In this document: one piece after another, positions 48,201 to 57,457 of the stretch
How the letters are laid out: each line of letters starts with the position of its first letter
Position numbering within the stretch: the stretch's first letter is position 1
From: Streptomyces anulatus
GTDB taxonomy: Bacteria > Actinomycetota > Actinomycetes > Streptomycetales > Streptomycetaceae
NCBI RefSeq assembly: GCF_014650675.1
Contig: NZ_BMVK01000020.1
Span: 62,001-126,000, forward strand
Direction of reading: 5' to 3'
Length of the DNA: 64,000 bases
The notes under the pieces: model-generated
What the model was told of the DNA's origin: nothing
The model's database searches: none
What the model saw: the letters and a program-made list of their open reading frames with translations, nothing else
Program-made: the position numbers and the translations under genes

Positions 48201-49892
48201 TCAGGACATCAGCTCCGCTTCCATCGCGGCGCGCAGCCGCAGGGTGGAGACCAGGCGCTGGAAGGCCTCCGACCAGTAGCCGCCCGCCCCAGGCGACGCC
48301 CCCTCCTGCTCGTCCTGCGCCGCCGTCAGGACCTCCAGCCGGTCGGCCTCGGCCGGATCCAGACAGCGTTCCGCGAGGCCCATCACTCCGCTGAAGCTCC
48401 ACGGATAACTCCCGCCGTCCCGCGCGATGTCGAGAGCGTCGACCACCGCACGCCCGAGCGGCCCGGCCCAGGGGACCGTGCACACCCCGAGCAGCTGGAA
48501 CGCCTCCGAGAGGCCGTGTGCGGCGATGAACTCGGCCACCCAGGAAGCGCGTTCGGCCTGGTCCAGGATCGCGAGGAGCTTCGAGCGCTCGGCGATCGAG
48601 GCCGTCCCGGGGCCGCTCGCCGGGGGTGCGGAAGGACGCCCGAGCAGGGCCCGTGCCCACTGCGGATTCCGCTGCCGCACGGCGGCCCGGCACCAGGCGG
48701 CGTGCAGCTCGCCCGCCCAGTCGTCGGCGACGGGCAGGGTCACGACCTCCTCGGCGGTACGTCCCCCGAACCGCTCCTCCCAGACGCCGAGCGGGGTGGC
48801 CTCCACCAACTGCCCCAGCCACCACGACCGTTCGCCCCGGCCGGTCGGCGGGACCGCGGCGACGCCGTCACGCTGCATTCCCGCGTCGCACTCGTGCGGC
48901 GCCTCCACGGCGATGGAGGTGCTGTCGCCCGTACGGTCCGGGTTCACGCAGGATGTCGCGCGGGCCGCCATCCGTCCGGCGAGCGCCGACTCGGGCAGGG
49001 CGGACAGCAGTTCGGCGGCGGTGGCGCGGACGTTGCGGCTGCGGTCGGACAGGGCCTGTTCCAGGAACGGCTCGTCGTCGCCCCCGAGCCCGGACCGCAG
49101 GGAGTCCAGGAACATCAGCCGGTCCTCGGCCCGTTCGGCCGACCAGGTCGTGGCGAGCAGGACGAGCGCGGCGGCCGGATCCTGCGCCCGTACGGCGTCG
49201 AGCAGCGCGACGCGCTCCGCGAACAGCCCCTCCTCCCACAGCCGGCCCACCGCTTCCGGGTCCGAGATGTCCGGGTGGAGCGCGCCGCTCGCCGCGCCCC
49301 GCAGGGCGAACTTCCAGTCGGGATTCAGCCCGGCCAGCCACAGGCCGCGCGGCCCGGCGAAGGCGAGCGCCTGCGGGCGCAGGTCCGTACGGGCACGGGC
49401 GGCGTCCAGCAGCGGCGGCAACAGGGCCGCCGGGGCGCGGAAGCCCTTCCGGTTGGCGGTGGCCAGCCACTGAGGTATCAGCTCGGTGAGGTCGGGGGCG
49501 GCCCCGCGCCGCCCACCGCCCGACGGCGCGGCACGGTCGGCCAGCAGGTGGGCGAGCCGGTGCCGGGCGGCCTCGGGAAGCGCCGGGCGCGGATCCGGTG
49601 CGGCGGGCTCGGGCCGGGCCTCCGGCACGGCGGGCAGCAGCCCGGCCCGCTGCCGCACGGTGTGCAGCGCGGCGGCGTCCAGCAGGACCGCGGCGGCATC
49701 GGCCGGTACGGGGCCGCCGCGTGGCGTCGGGGGGCGGCGGTCGGTACCCAGGAGCGCCGAGGTGACCAGCTCCTCCCAGGAGAGGGAGCCGAGGGAAGCG
49801 GAGGACGCGGCGGAGACGGCCGTGGCGGCCGTATCGGCCGTACCGGTAGCGGTATCGGCGGCGGTGGTGGTGGGACTGGTCGTGCGAGGCAT
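48201..49892 (-). CDS. DUF5691 family protein
   Basis: The product is 563 residues from ATG 49892 with a GGAGGGG site. After a Thr/Ala-rich tail it contains many short helical pairs (LPPLLDAARARTDLRPQALAFAGP, AEDRLMFLDSLRSGLGG, RNVRATAAELLSAL), like HEAT-type repeats. No catalytic residues are evident. It lies 203 bp downstream of the SWIM gene on the same strand, probably in one operon. DUF5691, SWIM, MoxR, DUF5682 and VWA genes tend to occur together in actinobacteria, and this neighbour arrangement is why it is treated as part of that set. Confidence 0.8.
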   Translation of the reverse strand: MPRTTSPTTTAADTATGTADTAATAVSAASSASLGSLSWEELVTSALLGTDRRPPTPRGGPVPADAAAVLLDAAALHTVRQRAGLLPAVPEARPEPAAPDPRPALPEAARHRLAHLLADRAAPSGGGRRGAAPDLTELIPQWLATANRKGFRAPAALLPPLLDAARARTDLRPQALAFAGPRGLWLAGLNPDWKFALRGAASGALHPDISDPEAVGRLWEEGLFAERVALLDAVRAQDPAAALVLLATTWSAERAEDRLMFLDSLRSGLGGDDEPFLEQALSDRSRNVRATAAELLSALPESALAGRMAARATSCVNPDRTGDSTSIAVEAPHECDAGMQRDGVAAVPPTGRGERSWWLGQLVEATPLGVWEERFGGRTAEEVVTLPVADDWAGELHAAWCRAAVRQRNPQWARALLGRPSAPPASGPGTASIAERSKLLAILDQAERASWVAEFIAAHGLSEAFQLLGVCTVPWAGPLGRAVVDALDIARDGGSYPWSFSGVMGLAERCLDPAEADRLEVLTAAQDEQEGASPGAGGYWSEAFQRLVSTLRLRAAMEAELMS

Positions 49893-50095
49893 CTTTCCCC
49901 TCCAGCGGCAGGAATGCGCGGATGTCGGACTGGGGCGGCGGACTGGTGGCGGGGGATGGCCTGGTCGCGGTGCGTCGGGCAGGTGTGGGTCGTGGTCGGG
50001 GTGTGCCGGGCGGGTCGGCCCGGTCGGGGGTGCTCCGATCGGCGTGCACCGAGCGGGGGTGGAGGGTGCGCTTGGCGGGTCGGCGGTCGCGCGGG

Positions 50096-51499
50096 TCAGA
50101 CCAGTTGGACGACCGAGCCGGCCGTGGTGCGCCCGCCCTCCTCCGTCTCGCCCGGCTCCCAGGCCGCGAACGGGTCGAAGCCCCGGTGGCCGATCTCGCC
50201 GAACACGGTGACCGGGCCGCCGCCGGACAGGGCGACGAGCTTCCACAGACCCGGCCGGGACAGCGCGGCCGGGGTGATCGGCAGCGCGGAGTCGGCGTGC
50301 GCGTCCGCCACCTGCCAGCCGTCCTTGGCTGGTACGGGTATGACGTCGCGCAGGGTGACCGGCCAGGCGTCCAGCCAGGGGTCCTCCCGCAGGGCGTCCC
50401 CGTAGACCGCCGGCGCGGCGGCTGCGGCGATCCCCGGCGGGGGCCCGGCCGGGGTCATGGCTCCGAACTGCTCGCCCAGCTCCGCGCGGAGCTGCCCGCC
50501 GCCCGGATACGGCGTCAGCTCGGCGTCGATCGTCGTGCCCACCGGCAGCGCCTGCGCCGGGGACCGGCCCGCCGCGCCGAACGAGAGCAGCAGAGCCGTA
50601 CGGCCCGACTCCCGCCCGTACAGCCAGATCCGCCGGGCGACGATCTTGCCGTCCGGGGTGTCGTACTGTGCGAGGACCAGCCAGTGGTCACGGACCGGGG
50701 CGCCCTCGGCGGACATGGGCAGTCCCACTCTCGTACGCACGGTCGCGGCCAGCGGGTCCGGCAGCCGCTCCCGGCCGAGCCAGGCCGTGTCCAGCAGATG
50801 CAGCAGGCCGCACTCCTCCAGCAGACGGACCGGCCAGCCCGGACCGGACCCCGTGATGGCGCCCAGCTCCCTCACCCGGGCCGCGAGCCCCGGGGCCTGG
50901 GCGTCGACCATGCGGGCCGCGGTCTCCTCCCACAGGCCGTACCCCGAGCGGTCGGTCGCGGCGAGTCCGCCGCGCAGCAGGTCGGCCAGGCGCTGTTCCA
51001 GCTCCTGGGCCCCGCCCGTGACGCGCTCGGCACGGCGCTCCGCCCGCTTCCTGGCGGCGGCGTCGGCGGGGCCCCGCGCGGCGTCGCCGCCCGGGGCGGG
51101 CCCGCCCTTCTCCGCCGCGCGTCCGCGCCGTCCCTCGATCCACGCCGCGGCCCAGTCGGCCGGCTCGCCCGGCCGGAACGCGGCGTCGTCGGAGGCCCGG
51201 AGCAGCAACAGCCCCAGCGCGTGCTTGCACGGGAACTTCCGGCTCGGGCAACTGCAGGAGTAGGCCGGGCCGGTGGTGTCGACCACCGTCCGGTACGGCG
51301 TGCTCCCGCTCCCTTTGCACAGGCCCCACACCGCGCCCGCTCCATCGCGGCCCGTGTCCGTCCACGGGCCGGCCGCGCCGAGCCGCGTACCGGCCTTGCG
51401 TGATGCGTCGTCAGGGGCCAGTGCCAGCACCTGTTCCACCGACCAGCGCGCCACCGGTCCACCGGTGGGCGAGGGTTCTCCCCCGTGAGATAGCAGCAT
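50096..51499 (-). CDS. SWIM zinc-finger protein
   Basis: The product is 467 residues from ATG 51499, with GGGGAC upstream. The SWIM motif CxCx6CxH uses C82, C84, C91 and H93 (SCSCPSRKFPCKHALGLL). SWIM fingers bind DNA or proteins. The remaining 370 residues have a Lys/Arg/Ala-rich linker (charged, about 130-160) and a conserved C-terminal domain of unknown fold. It starts 154 bp from the oppositely oriented lipoprotein gene. It is the first gene of the DUF5691 arm. Confidence 0.86.
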   Translation of the reverse strand: MLLSHGGEPSPTGGPVARWSVEQVLALAPDDASRKAGTRLGAAGPWTDTGRDGAGAVWGLCKGSGSTPYRTVVDTTGPAYSCSCPSRKFPCKHALGLLLLRASDDAAFRPGEPADWAAAWIEGRRGRAAEKGGPAPGGDAARGPADAAARKRAERRAERVTGGAQELEQRLADLLRGGLAATDRSGYGLWEETAARMVDAQAPGLAARVRELGAITGSGPGWPVRLLEECGLLHLLDTAWLGRERLPDPLAATVRTRVGLPMSAEGAPVRDHWLVLAQYDTPDGKIVARRIWLYGRESGRTALLLSFGAAGRSPAQALPVGTTIDAELTPYPGGGQLRAELGEQFGAMTPAGPPPGIAAAAAPAVYGDALREDPWLDAWPVTLRDVIPVPAKDGWQVADAHADSALPITPAALSRPGLWKLVALSGGGPVTVFGEIGHRGFDPFAAWEPGETEEGGRTTAGSVVQLV

Positions 51500-51653
51500 G
51501 TCCCCGACGGTAGGGGGCACCACTGACAGTCCCCTCCGACCTGCGAAGCAGCCGTCCCGAGCGGGATTTGACTTTGCCATTTCCTTGCGTTTCCCTGCGA
51601 TCTCCGCGTACGGAACTGATCCGTGCCCGGTCCGATCCAGGGGGGATCCCGGA

Positions 51654-52118
51654 ATGAACCGCACCATCCGCACCGCACGCACCGCCAGAACCAACCGCCC
51701 CGTGCGCGCCGCTGCCCACGCCCTCGCCATCGCCGGTCTCGTGCTCGGGCTCGGCGCCTGCTCGGCCGAGTCGGTGGACGAGGCGATCGCCAAGGGGGTC
51801 GACACCACCGTGGACGAGAAGTATGAGGTCACGTACGAGGTCACCGGCAAGAGCGTCGACGAGATCACGTACCACGGAGGCGCCGGGGAGGCCATGGAGC
51901 CCGAGCTGGAGACCGTCAAGTCGCCGACCCTGCCGTGGAAGAAGACCGTCGAGCTGCGCGGCATCATGCCGCCCGCCGTCATGCCGATTGCCGTGGACGC
52001 GGGCGGCGCCGACGTCACCTGCACCATCACCTACAAGGGCAAGGTCATCAAGGAGGCGAAGGGGGAGGGCATGCTCACGGCGGGCGGCTGCGTCGCGGTG
52101 TCGCCGATCGTGGGCTGA
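51654..52118 (+). CDS. MmpS-like secreted lipoprotein
   Basis: The product is 154 residues from ATG 51654 (AGGGGGGA site). A signal peptide ends in the lipobox LGLGAC-S, so it is lipid-anchored outside the membrane. The mature part follows the MmpS pattern of mycobacteria: YEVTYEVTGKSVDEITYHG, LPWKKTV and the later VTCTITYKGKV segment. In mycobacteria MmpS proteins partner with MmpL exporters; no mmpL is adjacent. It separates the two arms of the MoxR/SWIM set and ends in a tandem repeat. Confidence 0.83.
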   Translation: MNRTIRTARTARTNRPVRAAAHALAIAGLVLGLGACSAESVDEAIAKGVDTTVDEKYEVTYEVTGKSVDEITYHGGAGEAMEPELETVKSPTLPWKKTVELRGIMPPAVMPIAVDAGGADVTCTITYKGKVIKEAKGEGMLTAGGCVAVSPIVG

Positions 52119-52194
52119 CCGGCTGACCGGCTGACCGGCTGACCGGCTGACCGGCTGACCGGCTGACCGGCCGACCGGCCGACCGGCCGACCGG
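52117..52194. repeat. 8-bp tandem repeat, ten copies of GACCGG(C/c)(T/C)
   Basis: GACCGG recurs at 8-base intervals from 52117 to 52194. The first seven copies are joined by CT and the last three by CC. The array starts in the TGA stop codon of the lipoprotein gene, so stop-like TGACCGG units repeat after it. Uniform copies and a short unit indicate recent slippage expansion. Confidence 0.9.
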
Positions 52195-52243
52195 GGGCCT
52201 GGGGCCGGGAGGGGGTGGCTGAGCCGGTCCCGCGCGTTCACGG

Positions 52244-52272
52244 ACGGGCCCTGACCTGCGGTCAGGGCCCGT
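52244..52272. terminator. Terminator upstream of the MoxR gene
   Basis: Perfect 13-base arms (52244-52256, 52260-52272) with a TGC loop. It ends the lipoprotein transcript before the MoxR operon. Confidence 0.8.
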
Positions 52273-52332
52273 TGTCAGTGGCATGGTGCACGGTGGGAAC
52301 CACATCAGGTCGACCGATCTGGAGGGGGATCC

Positions 52333-53457
52333 ATGACCGTGTCCGAAACCACCGCGGCCGTCGGGCCGGAGGCGGGCGCCGAGGTGCTGCGCCCGCACGC
52401 CGAGGACGCGTTCGCCGACGAGCTGAAGGCGCTCGAAGCCGCCGACGACCGCCCGAGGCCCGCCCGTTGGCGGCTGTCGCCCTGGGCCGTCGCCACCTAT
52501 CTGCAGGGCGGGACCCTGCCGGACGGGACGGTGATCACGCCGAAGTACGTGGGCCCGCGTCGTCTGGTCGAGGTGGCCGTGACCACGCTCGCCACCGACC
52601 GTGCGCTGCTTCTGCTCGGCGTTCCCGGTACGGCCAAGACCTGGGTGTCCGAGCATCTCGCCGCCGCCGTCAGCGGTGACTCGACGCTGCTCGTGCAGGG
52701 CACGGCCGGGACGCCCGAGGAAGCCGTCCGCTACGGGTGGAACTACGCCCAGCTGCTCGCCCACGGCCCCAGCCGCGACGCCCTGGTCCCCAGTCCGCTG
52801 ATGCGGGCGATGTCCGAGGGCATGACCGCCCGGGTCGAGGAGCTGACCCGCATCCCGGCCGACGTGCAGGACTCGCTCATCACGATCCTGTCCGAGAAGA
52901 CGCTTCCCGTTCCCGAACTGGGACAGGAGGTCCAGGCCGTCCGAGGGTTCAATCTCATCGCCACGGCCAACGACCGGGACCGGGGCGTCAACGAGCTGTC
53001 CAGCGCGCTCCGACGCCGGTTCAACACCGTCGTGCTGCCCCTGCCCGCCACCCCGGACGCCGAGGTCGACATCGTGTCCCGGCGGGTCGACCAGATCGGC
53101 CGGTCGCTCGACCTGCCCGCGGCGCCGGAGGGCCTGACCGAGATCCGGCGCGTGGTGACGGTCTTCCGCGAGCTGCGCGACGGGGTGACCACCGACGGGC
53201 GCACCAAGCTCAAGTCCCCCTCCGGCACGCTCTCCACCGCGGAGGCGATCTCCGTCGTCACGAACGGCCTCGCGCTCGCCGCCCACTTCGGCGACGGCGT
53301 CCTGCGCCCCGGCGACGTCGCGGCCGGCATCCTCGGCGCGGTCGTCCGGGACCCGGCGGCGGACCGGGTGGTCTGGCAGGAGTATCTGGAGACCGTGGTG
53401 CGCGAGCGGGACGGCTGGAAGGACTTCTACCGCGCCTGCCGCGAGGTATCCGCATGA
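52333..53457 (+). CDS. MoxR-type AAA+ ATPase
   Basis: The product is 374 residues from ATG 52333 with a GGAGG site. Walker A is GVPGTAKT (96-103). Sensor 1 is ATAND (about 210-214), and an Arg-rich finger (SSALRRRF, 223-230) follows. The Walker B position reads ARVEELTR (E169-E170) instead of the usual hydrophobic-DE, so ATP hydrolysis may be altered. MoxR proteins act with VWA proteins as chaperones that remodel target proteins, often inserting metal or activating enzymes. It is the first gene of an operon with DUF5682 and VWA, joined by four-base ATGA overlaps. Confidence 0.9.
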   Translation: MTVSETTAAVGPEAGAEVLRPHAEDAFADELKALEAADDRPRPARWRLSPWAVATYLQGGTLPDGTVITPKYVGPRRLVEVAVTTLATDRALLLLGVPGTAKTWVSEHLAAAVSGDSTLLVQGTAGTPEEAVRYGWNYAQLLAHGPSRDALVPSPLMRAMSEGMTARVEELTRIPADVQDSLITILSEKTLPVPELGQEVQAVRGFNLIATANDRDRGVNELSSALRRRFNTVVLPLPATPDAEVDIVSRRVDQIGRSLDLPAAPEGLTEIRRVVTVFRELRDGVTTDGRTKLKSPSGTLSTAEAISVVTNGLALAAHFGDGVLRPGDVAAGILGAVVRDPAADRVVWQEYLETVVRERDGWKDFYRACREVSA

Positions 53458-56039
53458 CGAGCCCCGCCGGGACGGCAACGGGGGCCGGGACGGCATCGAC
53501 GGCCGGGACTGCGGCCACGACCGGAGGGGCTGCGACGACCGGAGAGGCCGCGAGGACCGGAACAGCAGGACCGGGGCGCCGAGCGGCCTCCGGGCCCTGG
53601 CTCCTGGGGGTGCGGCACCACGGCCCCGGGTCGGCCCGCGCGGTCCTCGCCGCGCTCGCGGCGGCCCGCCCGGCCGCCGTCCTCATCGAGGGGCCGCCCG
53701 AGGGCGACGCGCTGCTGCCCCTCGCCGCCGACCCGCGGATGCGTCCCCCGGTCGCGCTGCTCGCGCACGCCGTGGACGATCCGGGGCGGGCCTCCTTCTG
53801 GCCCATGGCCGCGTTCTCGCCCGAGTGGGTGGCCATCCGCTGGGCTCTCGACCACGACGTCCCGGTCCGCTTCATCGACCTGCCCGCCGCCCACTCCCTC
53901 GCGCTCAAGGAACCTGCGCCGGGCGCGGGGAGCGAGGAGACGGCGGGGGCGCGGGCCGGGGAAGAGATCACGCCGGTCGTCGACCCGATCCGGGTGCTCG
54001 CCGAGACCGCCGGATACGACGATCCCGAACGCTGGTGGGAGGACGTCGTCGAGCACCGTTCACCGGGCGGCCCCGTCGAAACCGGCCGGGGCGCCGCTGC
54101 CGGCCGCAACACCGGGACCGGCCGCAACACCGGTGCCGGCCAAGGCTCCGACGCCGGCGGTCCGCCCGGAGCCGCACCGGACGCGGGCGGAGCGGGTGGC
54201 GGGAGCGACGCGGGCGACGCGCTCGCGCCGTTCGTCGCGCTGGCGGAGGCCATGGGGGCTCTCCGCGAGGCGTACGGCGACGGGGGACAGCCCCGGGACG
54301 CGGTGCGCGAGGCGTACATGCGGATCCAACTGCGTACCGCACGAAAGGAGTTCGGGAACGACGTCGCCGTGGTCTGCGGCGCCTGGCATGTCCCCGCCCT
54401 CGCCGCGCGGACCACCCTCGCCGCCGACCGCGCCCTGCTCAAGGGGCTCCCGAAGGTCAGGACCGACCTGACCTGGGTGCCCTGGACCCACCGCCGGCTC
54501 GCCCGGCACAGCGGATACGGGGCGGGCATCGACTCGCCGGGCTGGTACGGGCATCTCTTCGACGTCGCCGACCGGCCGATCGAGCGGTGGATGACCAAGG
54601 TCGCCGGACTGCTGCGCGAGGAGGACAGGTTCGTCTCCACCGCCCATGTCATCGAGGCCGTCCGGCTCGCCGAGACCCTCGCCGCCCTCCGGGGCCGCCC
54701 GCTGGCCGGTCTGGGCGAGACGACCGATGCGGTGCGGGCCGTCATGTGCGAGGGGTCCGACGTCCCGCTCGCCCTCGTCCGGGACCGGCTGATCGTCGGC
54801 GAGACCCTCGGCGAGGTGCCGGACACCGCCCCGGCCGTCCCGCTGCAACGGGACCTGACCCGCAGCCAGCGCACCCTCCGGCTCAAACCGGAGGCCTCGG
54901 AACGCGAGCTGGACCTCGACCTGCGCAAGGAGACCGACGCCGCCCGCAGCCGCCTCCTGCACCGGCTGCGCCTCCTCGACGTCGGCTGGGGCGACCCGGT
55001 CGCGGGCCGGGGCAGCACCGGCACCTTCCGGGAGAGCTGGCGGCTGAGCTGGGAACCGGAACTGCACGTCCGGGTCGCGGAGGCCGGTGTGTGGGGCACC
55101 ACCGTCGTCACCGCCGCCACCGCGAAGGCCGAGTCGGGGGCCGTGGCGGCGACCGCCCTGGCCGACGTCACCGCACTCGCCGAGCACTGCCTCCTGGCCG
55201 GACTGCCCGACGCGCTGCCCGTCGTGATGAAGGCCCTCGCCGACCGGGCCGCACTCGACGCGGACGTCGGCCATCTCGCGGACGCACTGCCCGCCCTGGC
55301 CCGCTCCCTGCGGTACGGGAACGTGCGCTCCACGGACACGGCGGCGCTCGCGGAGGTCGCCGCCGGACTCGCCGAGCGGATCTGCGTCGGCCTGCCGCCC
55401 GCCTGCACCGGCCTCGACGCCGACGGGGCCGAGGCGCTGCGCCGTCAGGTGGAGGCCGTGCACGGCGCGATCGGGCTCCTGCTCGCCGGAACGGCCCCCG
55501 CCGAAGGGCTGCGGGAACGCTGGGACGCCGTCCTGCACAAGCTGGCGGCCCGCGACACGGTCGCCGGGATCATCCGCGGCCGGGCCACCCGGCTCCTCCT
55601 GGACGAGGGGCGGCTGGCGGAGGACGAGGCGGCCCGGCTGATGGGCCTGGCGCTCTCGCCCGGCACCCCGCCGGCCGACGCCGCCGCCTGGATCGAGGGG
55701 TTCGTCGGCGGAGCGTCGGGCGGCGGCATGCTGCTGGTCCACGACGAGCGGCTGCTCGGCCTCGTCGACGCCTGGCTGACCGCTGTCCCCGCCGAGATGT
55801 TCACCGATGTGCTGCCGCTCCTGCGCCGTACGTTCTCCGCGTACGAACCGGGCGTACGGCGCACTCTGGGCGAGCTGGTCCGGCGCGGGCCCGTCCCCGA
55901 GGGGGCCCGCCGGGACGACGTCGGCCGGGTGCCCGGGGGCTTCGGGCCCGGTCTCGACCGGGCCAGGGCCGACGCGGTGGAGCCGGTGCTGCGCCTGCTG
56001 ATCGGCCGCCGCTCCGAGCCGGAGGGGGCAGCCGGATGA
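53454..56039 (+). CDS. DUF5682 family protein
   Basis: The product is 861 residues from ATG 53454, overlapping the MoxR stop. After a Thr/Ala/Gly-rich tail (residues 1-45) comes GVRHHGPGSARAV (H55-H56), then VLIEGPPEGD (E79) and, at about 310, GAWHVPAL (H312). These three patches (G-x-x-H, Glu, G-x-x-H) resemble the metal-binding signature of the EreA/ChaN/TIKI hydrolase fold. That match is my inference and needs checking. An insertion of low-complexity residues (about 205-260) and a long helical C-terminal half follow. It lies between MoxR and VWA genes and is the likely effector or client of that pair. Confidence 0.85.
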   Translation: MTSPAGTATGAGTASTAGTAATTGGAATTGEAARTGTAGPGRRAASGPWLLGVRHHGPGSARAVLAALAAARPAAVLIEGPPEGDALLPLAADPRMRPPVALLAHAVDDPGRASFWPMAAFSPEWVAIRWALDHDVPVRFIDLPAAHSLALKEPAPGAGSEETAGARAGEEITPVVDPIRVLAETAGYDDPERWWEDVVEHRSPGGPVETGRGAAAGRNTGTGRNTGAGQGSDAGGPPGAAPDAGGAGGGSDAGDALAPFVALAEAMGALREAYGDGGQPRDAVREAYMRIQLRTARKEFGNDVAVVCGAWHVPALAARTTLAADRALLKGLPKVRTDLTWVPWTHRRLARHSGYGAGIDSPGWYGHLFDVADRPIERWMTKVAGLLREEDRFVSTAHVIEAVRLAETLAALRGRPLAGLGETTDAVRAVMCEGSDVPLALVRDRLIVGETLGEVPDTAPAVPLQRDLTRSQRTLRLKPEASERELDLDLRKETDAARSRLLHRLRLLDVGWGDPVAGRGSTGTFRESWRLSWEPELHVRVAEAGVWGTTVVTAATAKAESGAVAATALADVTALAEHCLLAGLPDALPVVMKALADRAALDADVGHLADALPALARSLRYGNVRSTDTAALAEVAAGLAERICVGLPPACTGLDADGAEALRRQVEAVHGAIGLLLAGTAPAEGLRERWDAVLHKLAARDTVAGIIRGRATRLLLDEGRLAEDEAARLMGLALSPGTPPADAAAWIEGFVGGASGGGMLLVHDERLLGLVDAWLTAVPAEMFTDVLPLLRRTFSAYEPGVRRTLGELVRRGPVPEGARRDDVGRVPGGFGPGLDRARADAVEPVLRLLIGRRSEPEGAAG

Positions 56040-57355
56040 CGACGACCACGACGACGGACCCGGGCGCGACGGACCCGACGGGGGAGACGATGGAACGGAC
56101 AACGGCACAGGCCCCGGGGACCGCCCGGCCGGCCGCCCCGCAGGCGCCCGACGCCGAACGGCTGCGGCGCTGGCGGATGGTGCTCGGCGCGGACAGCGCC
56201 GACAGCACCGGATGCACCCTCACGGGCCAGGACGCGGCGATGGACGGTGCGTTGAACGCGCTGTACGGCGGGGGCGCCGGGAAGAAGCCCGGTGGCGGCC
56301 GGGGCGCCGGTGGCCGTTCGGCGGGTCTCGGCGCGTCGGCGCCCTCCGTCGCCCGCTGGCTCGGCGACATCCGGACGTACTTCCCCAGCTCCGTGGTCCA
56401 GGTCATGCAGCGCGACGCGATCGACCGGCTCGGCCTGGCGGCCCTGCTCCTCGAACCGGAGATGCTGGAGGCGGTCGAGGCGGACGTCCATCTCGTCGGC
56501 ACCCTGCTCTCCCTCAACAAGGCGATGCCCGAGACGACGAAGGAGACCGCACGCGCCGTCGTCCGCAAGGTCGTCGAGGACCTGGAGAAGCGTCTGGAGA
56601 GCCGCACCAGGGCCACACTGACCGGCGCCCTGGACCGTTCGGCGCGCATCAGCCGGCCGCGCCACCGGGACATCGACTGGAACCGCACCATCCGGGCCAA
56701 CCTCAAGAACTACCTTCCCGTCCCGGGACCGGCCGGTGCGGGAGGAGCGGGAGGCACCGAGGGGAGGGGCACGATCGTTCCCGAGCGCCTCATCGGCTAC
56801 GGGCGCGCCTCCCGGTCCGCCAAGAAGGACGTCGTCCTGTGCATCGACCAGTCGGGCTCGATGGCCGCGTCGGTCGTCTACGCCTCGGTCTTCGGGGCGG
56901 TGCTCGCCTCCATGCGCACCCTCTCGACCCGGCTCGTCGTCTTCGACACGGCGGTCGCCGACCTCACGGACCAGCTCGACGACCCGGTCGACGTCCTCTT
57001 CGGCACCCAGCTCGGCGGCGGCACCGACATCAACCGGGCGCTCGCCTACTGCCAGTCCAAGATCACCCGCCCCGCGGACACCGTCGTCGTCCTCATCAGC
57101 GACCTCTACGAGGGCGGCATACGTGACGAGATGCTCAAGCGGGTCGCCGCGATGAAGGCCTCCGGCGTGCAGTTCGTGACGCTGCTCGCGCTCTCCGACG
57201 AGGGGGCGCCCGCGTACGACCACGAGCACGCGGCGGCGCTCGGGGCGTTGGGCGCACCCGCGTTCGCCTGTACGCCGGATCTCTTCCCGGACGTCATGGC
57301 GGCGGCGATCGAGAAGAGGCCACTGCCCATACCGGACAAGGAGCCCCAACAGTAA
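56036..57355 (+). CDS. VWA domain protein, MoxR partner
   Basis: The product is 439 residues from ATG 56036, overlapping DUF5682 by four bases. After a disordered tail, residues about 110-220 are a helical domain. The von Willebrand A domain then carries a complete MIDAS: DQSGSM (D271, S273, S275), a Thr in GGGTDINRAL and an Asp in LISDLYEGG. VWA proteins paired with MoxR bind substrates through the metal site and bring them to the ATPase. It is the last gene of the operon. Confidence 0.92.
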   Translation: MTTTTTTDPGATDPTGETMERTTAQAPGTARPAAPQAPDAERLRRWRMVLGADSADSTGCTLTGQDAAMDGALNALYGGGAGKKPGGGRGAGGRSAGLGASAPSVARWLGDIRTYFPSSVVQVMQRDAIDRLGLAALLLEPEMLEAVEADVHLVGTLLSLNKAMPETTKETARAVVRKVVEDLEKRLESRTRATLTGALDRSARISRPRHRDIDWNRTIRANLKNYLPVPGPAGAGGAGGTEGRGTIVPERLIGYGRASRSAKKDVVLCIDQSGSMAASVVYASVFGAVLASMRTLSTRLVVFDTAVADLTDQLDDPVDVLFGTQLGGGTDINRALAYCQSKITRPADTVVVLISDLYEGGIRDEMLKRVAAMKASGVQFVTLLALSDEGAPAYDHEHAAALGALGAPAFACTPDLFPDVMAAAIEKRPLPIPDKEPQQ

Positions 57356-57457
57356 CCAGGGACTTGCGTGACCCCCACGGGCTTGTGCAAGCATCGACCC
57401 GTCGTTAGCGGAGGGGCGCATTCCGCCGCCTGCGTGTACCAGGGAGGAGCCACCGAG

